64,000 nucleotides of DNA from contig JAFDYT010000005.1 of the NCBI GenBank assembly GCA_018266055.1, positions 372,001 to 436,000 on the forward strand, in the 5' to 3' direction. A program made the position numbers and the translations under genes. Shown here piece by piece: positions 1 to 8,471 of this stretch. The first letter of the stretch is position 1; each line of letters starts with the position of its first letter. The notes beneath the pieces were generated by a model. That model ran no database searches and was not told the DNA's origin. It saw only the letters and a list, made by a program, of their open reading frames with translations. The DNA is from Bacteroidota bacterium. GTDB taxonomy: Bacteria > Bacteroidota > Bacteroidia > Cytophagales > Cyclobacteriaceae.

Positions 1-1727
1 ACATCACGACCGATATTGGCAAGAAGAAAAACAGCAAGTCCCGAAATGATCAGGACATATCCTGTGACAATTATTTTTTGGTGAGGAACCATTCGGTTGA
101 GAAAGCGCATGAAGCGATTGCGAAAGCGCTCGAACGGTGACGGCTTGCTTGTATGCTTTTGAAAAAGAACTTTCTTTTGATCCCATGTATCGTCTTCGCC
201 TTCCAGGCCAGAGTTGGCAAATTCCTGGGCGTCGGTAGTTTCCTTACCGTGATGATTTTTCATCAGCCAGTTGGCCATGATCGGAACGAATGTTTGCGCC
301 AGCAAGTACGAAGTGATCATGGAGAAAGCAATAGCCATTGCCAGAGGAAGAAACAGTGCGCCGGGAATTCCTGTCATGGTGAACGCAGGCGCGAACACAG
401 CGAGAATACAAAACAAAATCAGCAGTTTTGGAAAAGCGATTTCTTTACAAGCATCCCAGATCGCAAGCGCCTTGGGTTTGCCCATGTCGAGGTGCTGATG
501 AATATTTTCAATCGTTACGGTAGATTCGTCCACCAAAATTCCAATAGCCAACGAGAGCCCACTCAGTGTCATGATATTAATCGTCTGATCAAAGAGAGAC
601 AGAAATAAGACGCCCGAAATAATTGAAGCGGGAATGGTGAGAATTACAATCAGCGCTCCGCGCACATCGCCGAGAAATAGAAGCACCATCAGTCCTGTGA
701 GCAAGGCACCGATGATTCCTTCTGTCATCAAACTTTTTACGGAGTTGATGACATATACTGACTGATCGAATTCGTACGACAGTTCCACGTCGTCGGGCAA
801 AATGCTTTGAAATTTTGGAATGGCTTTTTTCAAAGCCTGCACTACCTCCCACGTCGAGGCATCGGCCGACTTGGTCACGGGCATATATACCGAGCGCTTT
901 CCATTTACGAGCGCATATCCTGAGGTAATGTCGGCGCCATCTTCTACGGTGGCCACATCTCTCAAGTAAAGATTTGAAACTCCACCCTTGAACAACGGAA
1001 TATTTTCAAAGTCTTTAATGGTTTTGATCGAAGTGTTGGTAGGCGTCAAGTAATTGTAATCTCCGATGCGAACATTTCCTGCTGGCGAAGATTGGTTGTT
1101 GGTGCGCAACGCTTCTACCACCTGGTCTGGCGTGAGGTTGTGCGACCGAAGTAATTCAGGATCCACTTTGATCACTACGGTGCGAACATTTCCACCAAAC
1201 GGTGCCGGAGAAACCAAACCGGGAATTGTTGTAAAAGAAGAACGGACATACACGTTGGCGAGGTCGAGCAGTTCGTTGTTCGAGCGAACTTTGCTGCTCA
1301 ACACCAATTGCCCGACAGGAAGTGTTGAGGCATCGAAGCGGATGATGAACGGAGGGTTGCTTCCTTGCGGGAAGATTGCCTGCGCACGGTTGCTAAACGC
1401 AGAGACTTCCGCCGCAGCCTGCGCCATGTTTGTTCCTTCGTAAAAGGTTAGCTTCATTAAGGTTAATCCCTGAATGTTGCGCGTTTCTATACTCTTCACG
1501 CCCGACACAAACAGCATGAGGTTCACATAAGGCTTGCCGAAGTAAGCTTCCATCTGCGATGGCGTGTAGCCGCCGAAGGGATGCGACAAATAAATAACAG
1601 GAAGATTGAGCGAAGGAAAAATGTCGATCTTAATTGTACGAATGGCGTTGATGCCGAAGAATGACATACCGGCTACCAACACCAGAATGGTAATCGGCCG
1701 GCGAAGTGCAAATCGAATTAAATCCAT
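1..1727 (-). CDS. RND-family efflux transporter, inner-membrane pump (3' part cut off by window edge)
   Basis: Read on the minus strand from an ATG at 1727, this is an open frame of about 575 residues that runs off the left edge. Known homologues are about 1030-1060 residues, so roughly the N-terminal 55% is present. It starts with a first membrane helix after MDLIRFALRRP, continues through a large periplasmic porter region, and then shows the run of helices typical of AcrB-like pumps. In the proton-relay helix the family Asp-Asp pair reads Asp400-Glu401 (GILVDESTVTIEN), so the second acid is Glu. It should export hydrophobic compounds using the proton gradient. The start lies 2 bp after the tolC stop, so the two genes are almost certainly co-transcribed and possibly translationally coupled. 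The periplasmic adaptor is not seen upstream and may lie beyond the left edge. Confidence 0.9.
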   Translation of the reverse strand, partial: MDLIRFALRRPITILVLVAGMSFFGINAIRTIKIDIFPSLNLPVIYLSHPFGGYTPSQMEAYFGKPYVNLMLFVSGVKSIETRNIQGLTLMKLTFYEGTNMAQAAAEVSAFSNRAQAIFPQGSNPPFIIRFDASTLPVGQLVLSSKVRSNNELLDLANVYVRSSFTTIPGLVSPAPFGGNVRTVVIKVDPELLRSHNLTPDQVVEALRTNNQSSPAGNVRIGDYNYLTPTNTSIKTIKDFENIPLFKGGVSNLYLRDVATVEDGADITSGYALVNGKRSVYMPVTKSADASTWEVVQALKKAIPKFQSILPDDVELSYEFDQSVYVINSVKSLMTEGIIGALLTGLMVLLFLGDVRGALIVILTIPASIISGVLFLSLFDQTINIMTLSGLSLAIGILVDESTVTIENIHQHLDMGKPKALAIWDACKEIAFPKLLILFCILAVFAPAFTMTGIPGALFLPLAMAIAFSMITSYLLAQTFVPIMANWLMKNHHGKETTDAQEFANSGLEGEDDTWDQKKVLFQKHTSKPSPFERFRNRFMRFLNRMVPHQKIIVTGYVLIISGLAVFLLANIGRD

Positions 1728-1729
1728 AG

Positions 1730-3154
1730 TTACCGGGCTTGTTTAATAAACAAACTGAAATCGCCAGAGGCGGCAGCTTTTTGTAATAAAGCCTGCCACA
1801 CACTGATGTAGGCTACACTCATATCCGCCTCGGCGCGGTTCAATAAATACAGCGCCTGCTGCAGTTCTACAATCGTGGCCAGACCGTTTTTATACAAAAT
1901 GCTTTTTTGTTGATAGGCTTCCGATGCAGCCTTGAATTGCAGCGGCACTTCGCGCGCACTCTGCAAACTATTTTCAATTCGCTGGTCGGCCAGGATTAGC
2001 TGATCCTGCAATTGTGTGGCGATAAGTTCATACTCATTTTGATAGGCTGCCGATACATAACGTTGTGCATTTACCTGCTGACGGATTTTAGGAATACTCA
2101 TCACATTCCACGAAAGCGAAACGCCAAGCAAATAATTGCTCCGCGAAGGGTTTATACCATCCCAATAGCTTTTGGAATAATTGTCAAGAGCAGGTGAATA
2201 ATTATAATTAAAGCCCGATGCACGGGTTTGAAGGATACTAAAAAAATTGAATCCGGGCAGAATACTTTTGCGGAGGAACGACGCTGTCTGATTGCTTAAC
2301 TCCAATCGACGTTGATAAAAAATTAGTTGCGGATTATTTTTAACATCTTGTCGGGATGTCATTTCCTGAGGAAGCGAAGTAAAATAAGTAGTGTCAAGTG
2401 AATAGGGCTCGGGGGCCATATTAAGATACTGAGCAAACTGAGTTCGTGTTTGTTGTTCGAAATTGCGGGCGTCAATGACCAGAAGTTTGGCGCGCGATAC
2501 TTCAGCACTGGCCAGCGATGAATCCACGCCAGCATTCAAGCCGGTACGTGTGCGGGCCTTCACAGCGGTTTGCACAGACTGAGTTCGTTCCAGATTCGAT
2601 TGGGCTACTGCAGCGAGACGTTGAGCTACCAATAGCGAAAGATAAGCGCCAGAAACCCTTACCCCGTGAACAAACTGTTCTTGCATGAGATCGGCCGAAT
2701 CGCGCAGCACTTGCGATCCCGACATTTTTATTTTTGATCTCACCCTTCCGAAGGTATAAAATTCCCAATTCACTGTGGCGAGATACAACGCTCCAAAGGC
2801 CGCGTTCCAGCTTTGGGTATTATACAAAGGGCCCGACGAGGCAACGGCCAAGCCGCCACCAGCTCCCGCAATACCTACTGCACCCAAGGGTCCAAACTGA
2901 CTGTTTACTGTTCCGTAGTCCTGCTGAATGGAGGCGATCAGGTTCGGTAAGTATTCGTTCTTGGTATTTTGTAACAGCGACGACGAGGCGTTGTATAAGT
3001 TTCGCTTGGCCTTGATCGATGGATAATCGCGCAATCCCTGATCAACTGCTTCCGACAGCTTCAATGTTTTGGACGGCTGCGCCAACAAAGGCAGGCCAAA
3101 AAGAAGTAAAGCACTGACAAAACAGATTTTCTGAAGGTTGAGAGTGATAATCAT
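1730..3154 (-). CDS. TolC-family outer-membrane efflux protein
   Basis: This 474-residue protein has an N-terminal signal peptide (hydrophobic core about residues 8-24, ending LLAQPS). Two long helical repeats follow, the pattern of the OEP (TolC) family, with the characteristic LSEAVDQGL start of the first helical hairpin and Gln/Ala-rich coiled stretches near the C-terminus. TolC proteins form trimeric tunnels that carry substrates from an RND pump across the outer membrane. Here it is the first gene of the pair and is followed after 2 bp by the RND pump. The order outer-membrane channel then pump, with no adaptor ahead of them, is less common than adaptor-pump-channel. No clear -7 TAnnTTTG box was found in the upstream gap. 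The family call is secure; the substrate is unknown. Confidence 0.9.
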   Translation of the reverse strand: MIITLNLQKICFVSALLLFGLPLLAQPSKTLKLSEAVDQGLRDYPSIKAKRNLYNASSSLLQNTKNEYLPNLIASIQQDYGTVNSQFGPLGAVGIAGAGGGLAVASSGPLYNTQSWNAAFGALYLATVNWEFYTFGRVRSKIKMSGSQVLRDSADLMQEQFVHGVRVSGAYLSLLVAQRLAAVAQSNLERTQSVQTAVKARTRTGLNAGVDSSLASAEVSRAKLLVIDARNFEQQTRTQFAQYLNMAPEPYSLDTTYFTSLPQEMTSRQDVKNNPQLIFYQRRLELSNQTASFLRKSILPGFNFFSILQTRASGFNYNYSPALDNYSKSYWDGINPSRSNYLLGVSLSWNVMSIPKIRQQVNAQRYVSAAYQNEYELIATQLQDQLILADQRIENSLQSAREVPLQFKAASEAYQQKSILYKNGLATIVELQQALYLLNRAEADMSVAYISVWQALLQKAAASGDFSLFIKQAR

Positions 3155-3591
3155 CCGTGTAAAAATTCTTGGGGGTTCCCTGTCAAACTTGATTTCTTTG
3201 AGAAAAGTTTATCGGCGTGTTAATTCACTCAAAGTAATCCGAATTAGGCAGGGGCAAATTTGGGTAATCTCAAGCAATTTATTGAATTAAGAGCGCAGAG
3301 TCGAAAGTATTTTATTATTGGTAAAAAACGATGGTACGCATTTTTATACTCCGGTCGCAAACGAGTGAAAAACGGATACTTTTTTTTGAATAAGACAACT
3401 TCGATTCGTTTATGCCGTTATAAAAAGTGTTTACAGGTTCTTATAAATTTTAATCATATGAAGGCACCCCGCGGGGTGCTTTTCTTTTTTTAAGGATCCA
3501 AGACCTACTCAGGCTTAGTTTTTAACTTTTGTTTGAATTGCCCTCGAAGTGTAATTTGCAGGTTCGTTCAATAGAGTTAAAGACATCGATC
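3155..3591. other. Intergenic region, no convincing protein gene; contains an orphan plus-strand terminator
   Basis: This is the only stretch over 300 bp without a supported gene, lying between divergent tolC and the agmatine deiminase gene. A plus-strand frame from a TTG at 3260 to 3493 encodes 77 residues, but it reads straight through a strong hairpin and is rich in Lys/Phe from A/T runs, so it is unlikely to be real. The sequence is AT-rich. A strong intrinsic terminator at 3464-3493 points to a short plus-strand transcript from within this gap. I see no tRNA-like or riboswitch-like consensus. Confidence 0.6.
3464..3493 (+). terminator. Intrinsic terminator with no gene upstream on its strand
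   Basis: A 16-bp perfect palindrome GCACCCCGCGGGGTGC (3464-3479) is followed directly by TTTTCTTTTTTT, the layout of a plus-strand rho-independent terminator. On the minus strand there is no U-tract after the hairpin, so it does not serve tolC, which is also transcribed away from it. The only plus-strand transcript it could end must begin within about 300 bp upstream, which suggests a small RNA or a leader transcript. Confidence 0.7.
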
Positions 3592-4641
3592 ATGACGACG
3601 ATAAAGGAAACGCCAAAATCACTTGGATTTTTTTTTCCAGCAGAATTTGCCAGGCATTCGGCTACATGGCTGAGTTGGCCGCACAAAGAAGCTTCGTGGC
3701 CTGGAAAAATAGAGACCATTTTTCCTGTGTATGCTGATTTTATCCGATTGGTAGCCGAAGGAGAGAAAGTGAATATCAATGTGGCCGACGAGGCCATGAA
3801 ACAAAAGGCTCTGGACTATCTCCAAAAAGCCGGCGCTGATCTTGCCAACGTGCAATTTTTCTTTCACCCCACCAACGATGCATGGTGCCGGGATCATGGC
3901 CCGGCGTTTCTGATCAACCCAAAAGAGAAGACTAAGATGGTGGTGAAGTGGAACTACAATGCCTGGGGGGATAAATACCCTCCCTATGATTTGGATAATG
4001 CCATACCTATTTCTATTGCTAAGGAAAATCGTTTGCCTCTCGCTATGCCCGGCATTGTGATGGAGGGTGGCTCGGTCGATTTTAATGGAAAGGGCACTGT
4101 CCTTACTACCACGGCGTGTTTGTTAAATCCAAACCGCAACCCCCACCTTACACAAAAAGAGATAGAAAAGTACCTTTCTGAGTATTATGGTGTGAGTAAC
4201 ATCCTGTGGCTGGGCGACGGAATTGTAGGGGACGATACGGACGGCCACATCGACGACATCACCCGCTTTGTAGATGAAAACACAGTAGTTACAGTGGTGG
4301 AAGAAGATAAGAAAGATGCCAACTATAAACCTTTGAAGGAAAACCTTGAAACATTGGAAAAAATGACGTTGGAAAATGGACGATCGTTGCGTATCGTTGA
4401 GCTTCCAATGCCTTCGCCAGTGATTTATCAGGAACAACGTTTACCTGCCTCGTACGCAAATTTTTACATCGCCAACCGGTACGTGGTAGTTCCTACCTTC
4501 AGAGACAAAAATGACGAACGTGCATTGTCTATTCTCTCATCCTGTTTTCCCGACCGCAAGGTAGTAGGCCTTGACTCTACCGACATTATCTGGGGGCTTG
4601 GTTCATTTCATTGCCTGAGCCAGCAGGAGCCTCATATTTAA
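3592..4641 (+). CDS. aguA: Agmatine deiminase / peptidylarginine-deiminase family
   Basis: This enzyme hydrolyses agmatine to N-carbamoylputrescine and ammonia, the first step of one polyamine route. The 349-residue product carries the family signature WCRDHGP, EGGSVDFNGKGT, the substrate-binding DTDGHIDDITRF block and the catalytic cysteine near the C-terminus in LGSFHCLSQQEP (Cys341). I chose the ATG at 3592 (MTTIKETPK), because the longer frame from 3529 adds 21 residues unlike the family. No N-carbamoylputrescine amidase gene is visible in the window. The next gene begins 26 bp later on the same strand, so read-through into the TonB receptor operon is possible, though no functional link is evident. 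Family assignment is firm; agmatine rather than a related guanidino substrate is inferred. Confidence 0.92.
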   Translation: MTTIKETPKSLGFFFPAEFARHSATWLSWPHKEASWPGKIETIFPVYADFIRLVAEGEKVNINVADEAMKQKALDYLQKAGADLANVQFFFHPTNDAWCRDHGPAFLINPKEKTKMVVKWNYNAWGDKYPPYDLDNAIPISIAKENRLPLAMPGIVMEGGSVDFNGKGTVLTTTACLLNPNRNPHLTQKEIEKYLSEYYGVSNILWLGDGIVGDDTDGHIDDITRFVDENTVVTVVEEDKKDANYKPLKENLETLEKMTLENGRSLRIVELPMPSPVIYQEQRLPASYANFYIANRYVVVPTFRDKNDERALSILSSCFPDRKVVGLDSTDIIWGLGSFHCLSQQEPHI

Positions 4642-4667
4642 ATTAGAAATCCTAAACATCCTCCTAT

Positions 4668-7358
4668 TTGAAAACACTTTTAGCTATCTTTTTAATTGCC
4701 GCCGCAGTTTCAACAGGGTTGGCGCAAGATGTTTTGAATCACCAGCTCGATGGCTCGGAACAGGGAAAATCACTTGCGGAATATTTACGATCGATTGAAA
4801 AGAACAGCAACAGCAAATTCTATTTCATCGACCAATGGTTGGAACCTCTTCATTTTGAAAAGGAATATCAGGGAATGACACTTGAAGAAGCATTAAAAAA
4901 AATACTGCAAGGCACGGATATTTCCTTTACCACATTTTACAACTACGCCGTTGTTTTTGCGAAAGATCCAAACCGGACGTTGGAAAAGATGAGGTTCATT
5001 CAATCCATCAAGACTGAAAAGAAACAAGTAGAAGCCAAGGCGATCGGAAAAAAAGAAAACACGAAACCGGGTAGTGTAGTTGAGCTTTCGGGAACTGTGA
5101 AAGATGGAAAAACACAAGGCCCATTGCCGGGAGCTGTGATTCAGGTGAAAGATGGGAAATCAATTATTTCTTCACCGGACGGCACGTTTAAGTTGCAACT
5201 TCCGGTCGGGGAGTATTTCATCGTTTTTCAGTATTCCAACTACGAAGAAAAAATCATCAACCTCGGAGCGTATGAAAATGGCGAGGTTACGGTTGAACTC
5301 ATGGAAACGCCAAAAGTCCTCGACGAAGTTATTGTCACCGGCAGGCAAGGGAGCGCTGTGACGAGCAACGTCGGGCAGATTGACCTTAAAATGGCGCAGC
5401 TTAAAAAACTTCCTACGTTTCTTGGCGAGATAGACATCATCAAACAAATACAAGTGTTGCCGGGTGTAACCTCAGTAGGAGAAATGTCATCTGGCTTCAA
5501 CGTGCGCGGTGGCGGTGTAGATCAAAATCTGATTTTGTATGATGGCATTCAGATTTTTAATAATTCGCACGTGTTTGGTTTCTTTTCAGCCTTCAATTCT
5601 GACGCCATCAAGAGCGCCACTTTTTTCAAAGGAGGTATTCCTGCCGAATACGGTGGTCGGGTATCGTCGGTAATGAATATTATCTCGAAAGAAGGTGACT
5701 ACAAAAAATGGTCAGCTTCTGGCGGTGTCGGACCGATCTCCAGCAACGTGTCATTCAATGGTCCGATTTATAAAGACAAGACCTCATTGTTTGCATCGGT
5801 CAGATCATCGTATTCAGACTGGATGATTAAAACGTTGACGTATCAGAATATCAACAAAAGCACGGTGCGGTTTTACGACGCTTCCCTGAAGTTATCGCAC
5901 AAGTTTAGCGAGCGCGATAAGCTTACGCTTTCCGGCTACTCAAGTCAGGATGTATTTGGGTTGCCGTCCGACACTACTTTCGCGTGGAGAAATCAGATTG
6001 CGTCGTTACAATTCGATCATGCTTTCAACGAAAAAGCTTTTTCTACCATTACATTGGGCTACGGTACTTTTGGCTATGATGTAAAAGACAAAAACCCATC
6101 GTCAGCCTACGACCTGAAATACAATATTTCTTACCCAACACTCAAGGCAGATTTCAATTATCAGCTAAACAGACACAAACTGAACACCGGCGTGGGCAGC
6201 ATCTGGTACGGCATTACACCCGGTACTATTGCACCAACCACGGCACAATCGAACGTAAAGCCTGTTACCATCGCCAAAGAGCAGTCGTTGGAGAATTCAT
6301 TTTTCCTTGAGGATGAATTTGAAGTGAATGACAAATTGCGTTTTAATGCCGGCTTCAGGTTGTCCTCATTTAGTTCGCTGGGCCCTCAGAAGGTTTATCT
6401 GTACCAACCTGGACAACCGTTGAGCGATAACACCATCATCGACTCAATATCCTACGCCAGCGGCAAATCGGCAAAAACCTATTTCGGATTTGAGCCTCGC
6501 TTTTCGTTGGTTTATAAACTGTCGTCGTTCTCTTCGGTTAAGTTGGGGTACAATAGAATTTTTCAATACATCCACCTGATTTCAAATTCAGTGGCGATCA
6601 CCCCGATCGATATTTGGCAGCCGAGCAACTATTATTTTAAACCGCAGATTGGAGATCAGTATTCGGCGGGCTTATTCCATTCCACACACAATGGCAAATA
6701 TGAGTTGTCGGTGGAAGGCTTTTATAAATTCACCAACAATATCCTTGACTTCAAAGACGGATCCAGCATTGTGCTAAATCCAAACCTGGAGACTGCTTTG
6801 CTAAGTGGTGTAGCCAAAGCCTATGGGGTTGAGTTTTCTGCAAAGAAGAATATAGGCCGCTTGCAAGGTTCGGTTAACTACACGTATGCGCGCTCATTAA
6901 GGCAAGTGCGAAGCCAGTTTGCCGATGAGAGTATCAATAATGGAAATTATTATCCTTCCAATTATGATCAACCCAGCGTCGTTAACCTGACGTGGAGGTA
7001 CGAGATTTCCAGACGAGTTTCCTTTACAGGAAATTTCACTTATCGCACAGGCCGTCCGATCACGCTTCCATACTCTTATGCATCAGTTGGAAATATTCCG
7101 ATTGTGAATTTCTCGGATCGTAACATGCAGCGTATTCCGGATTATCACCGCCTCGATTTAGCCTTAGTGATCGATGGCAATCATCGACGGAAGAAAATTG
7201 TTGACGGCTCGTGGATTATTTCTTTTTACAACGTGTACGCGCGAAAGAATGTGTACTCTGTGTTTTATAAAACCGATGCCGCCGGCATTCAGTCTCCCTA
7301 CCAATTATCCATCGTAGGAACAATTTTACCTTCCATTTCCTACAGATTTAAAATCTAA
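4668..7358 (+). CDS. TonB-dependent outer-membrane receptor with STN-like and carboxypeptidase-regulatory-like N-terminal domains
   Basis: The 896-residue product begins at a TTG codon, since no in-frame ATG occurs before residue 69 and the TTG immediately precedes a clear signal peptide (residues 1-19, ending GLAQ). Residues about 22-100 look like an STN (secretin/TonB short N-terminal) domain. Residues about 145-215 are a CarboxypepD_reg-like beta-sandwich, the plug follows (VLDEVIVTG, then SSGFNVRGGG and EYGGRVSSVM), and the remainder is a 22-strand-type barrel ending in an aromatic-rich C-terminus (SISYRFKI). Such receptors import scarce nutrients using TonB energy; the STN domain suggests possible signalling to an anti-sigma factor, but none is present in the window. 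A DUF4249 lipoprotein gene follows after 3 bp. The substrate is unknown. Confidence 0.9.
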   Translation: MKTLLAIFLIAAAVSTGLAQDVLNHQLDGSEQGKSLAEYLRSIEKNSNSKFYFIDQWLEPLHFEKEYQGMTLEEALKKILQGTDISFTTFYNYAVVFAKDPNRTLEKMRFIQSIKTEKKQVEAKAIGKKENTKPGSVVELSGTVKDGKTQGPLPGAVIQVKDGKSIISSPDGTFKLQLPVGEYFIVFQYSNYEEKIINLGAYENGEVTVELMETPKVLDEVIVTGRQGSAVTSNVGQIDLKMAQLKKLPTFLGEIDIIKQIQVLPGVTSVGEMSSGFNVRGGGVDQNLILYDGIQIFNNSHVFGFFSAFNSDAIKSATFFKGGIPAEYGGRVSSVMNIISKEGDYKKWSASGGVGPISSNVSFNGPIYKDKTSLFASVRSSYSDWMIKTLTYQNINKSTVRFYDASLKLSHKFSERDKLTLSGYSSQDVFGLPSDTTFAWRNQIASLQFDHAFNEKAFSTITLGYGTFGYDVKDKNPSSAYDLKYNISYPTLKADFNYQLNRHKLNTGVGSIWYGITPGTIAPTTAQSNVKPVTIAKEQSLENSFFLEDEFEVNDKLRFNAGFRLSSFSSLGPQKVYLYQPGQPLSDNTIIDSISYASGKSAKTYFGFEPRFSLVYKLSSFSSVKLGYNRIFQYIHLISNSVAITPIDIWQPSNYYFKPQIGDQYSAGLFHSTHNGKYELSVEGFYKFTNNILDFKDGSSIVLNPNLETALLSGVAKAYGVEFSAKKNIGRLQGSVNYTYARSLRQVRSQFADESINNGNYYPSNYDQPSVVNLTWRYEISRRVSFTGNFTYRTGRPITLPYSYASVGNIPIVNFSDRNMQRIPDYHRLDLALVIDGNHRRKKIVDGSWIISFYNVYARKNVYSVFYKTDAAGIQSPYQLSIVGTILPSISYRFKI

Positions 7359-7361
7359 GTA

Positions 7362-8468
7362 ATGAAACGTTCGCTTATTGTCATTTATATTTATTTGGTA
7401 TTGAGTTCGTGTGTTACCCCCTATGATGTAACCACGTCCTTTCAGCCTGCCATTGTGGTGGAGGGAATGATTACCGACAAGCCAGGACCTTATGTTGTTA
7501 ATTTATCTAATACAATTCCGGTAAATAATCAGCTGTACGAAACCAGTGTAGTGCAGGGAGCAACTGTGGTGATTCACGATGACCAGGGCCTGACAGAAAC
7601 GCTTGTTGAGAAAAGTCCAGGTAGCTATTATACTTCGTCTATTCAAGGTGTGGTTGGAAGATCGTATTACATCACCATATCCACCTCGGAAGGCAACAGC
7701 TACCAATCTGCTCCGGAAAAGCTTTTGCCGGTAGGTGACTTTACGAATTTACGGTACGAGTTTGCGCAAAACGAACCCGGTGGTTCCAACCATCAGATTT
7801 CTTCGACCAATGGGTTTAATATTTTTCTTGACAGCGAAGTATTGCCAGAGCAGGAGGGAAGAGTATGGTGGAGGTGGACCGGTACCTTTCATATTTTTAC
7901 CTATCCCTCGTTGCACACCAGACCAAGTGATGGGAAAGTAATCGTGCAGCTTCCTGATCCAATTCCATGTAGTGGCTACTACGTTTTTCGTGGTGCACTC
8001 ATGGGCCCAACCGGCCGGTGTACCTGTTGCGATTGCTGGGTGAGCGAGTATAGCCAGATTCCACTCATTTCAGACACACGGTTTGTAAACAACGGAAAAG
8101 TAACAGGCATGCAGATTGCCTTTGTGGAAGCTAACCGCCGCACACTTTACGAGAAATATCATTTGGAGGTGGAGCAAATGAGTGTTTCCCAAACCGTGTA
8201 TGATTTTTGGAAAAATGTAAAGCAGCAAAAGAGCAACAGCAGTAATTTATTTCAGACTCCGCCTCCTAAAACCAAAGGCAATCTGGTGGCTACCTCGGAA
8301 AAAGCAATTCCGGTAATCGGCTATTTCGCGGCCTCGTCGGTAAAGGTTCACTCTATAGATATGACGCAACTCGACGTGCCTTATCCCGTATTGGCCATTG
8401 ATACCTTAACAGTAAGTTGCACGCAAGCCTACAAAAATTCTAGTACGATCAAACCTATTTTCTGGTAA
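7362..8468 (+). CDS. DUF4249 family lipoprotein
   Basis: The 368-residue product starts with a lipoprotein signal peptide; LVLSSC places the lipidated cysteine at residue 17. The following region (SFQPAIVVEGMITDKPGPYVV) is typical of DUF4249, a Bacteroidota family almost always encoded next to a TonB receptor. A cysteine-rich segment with a CTCCDCW core in the second half probably binds metal or forms disulphides. It sits 3 bp after the receptor stop and 3 bp before the next start, so the three genes form one operon. By position it is likely a surface or periplasmic partner of the receptor, but no function has been established for the family to my knowledge. Confidence 0.85.
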   Translation: MKRSLIVIYIYLVLSSCVTPYDVTTSFQPAIVVEGMITDKPGPYVVNLSNTIPVNNQLYETSVVQGATVVIHDDQGLTETLVEKSPGSYYTSSIQGVVGRSYYITISTSEGNSYQSAPEKLLPVGDFTNLRYEFAQNEPGGSNHQISSTNGFNIFLDSEVLPEQEGRVWWRWTGTFHIFTYPSLHTRPSDGKVIVQLPDPIPCSGYYVFRGALMGPTGRCTCCDCWVSEYSQIPLISDTRFVNNGKVTGMQIAFVEANRRTLYEKYHLEVEQMSVSQTVYDFWKNVKQQKSNSSNLFQTPPPKTKGNLVATSEKAIPVIGYFAASSVKVHSIDMTQLDVPYPVLAIDTLTVSCTQAYKNSSTIKPIFW

Positions 8469-8471
8469 GTC

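Noticed and set aside
153..1443. Plus-strand frames over the efflux pump
   Set aside because: They lie opposite the well-supported RND coding frame and have no family likeness.
3260..3493. Plus-strand frame of 77 residues in the large gap
   Set aside because: It begins at a TTG, runs through the terminator stem, and has a composition produced by A/T-rich DNA; no family likeness.
3529..3591. Longer start for the agmatine deiminase gene
   Set aside because: The extra 21 residues have no family match, and the conserved sequence begins after the ATG at 3592.
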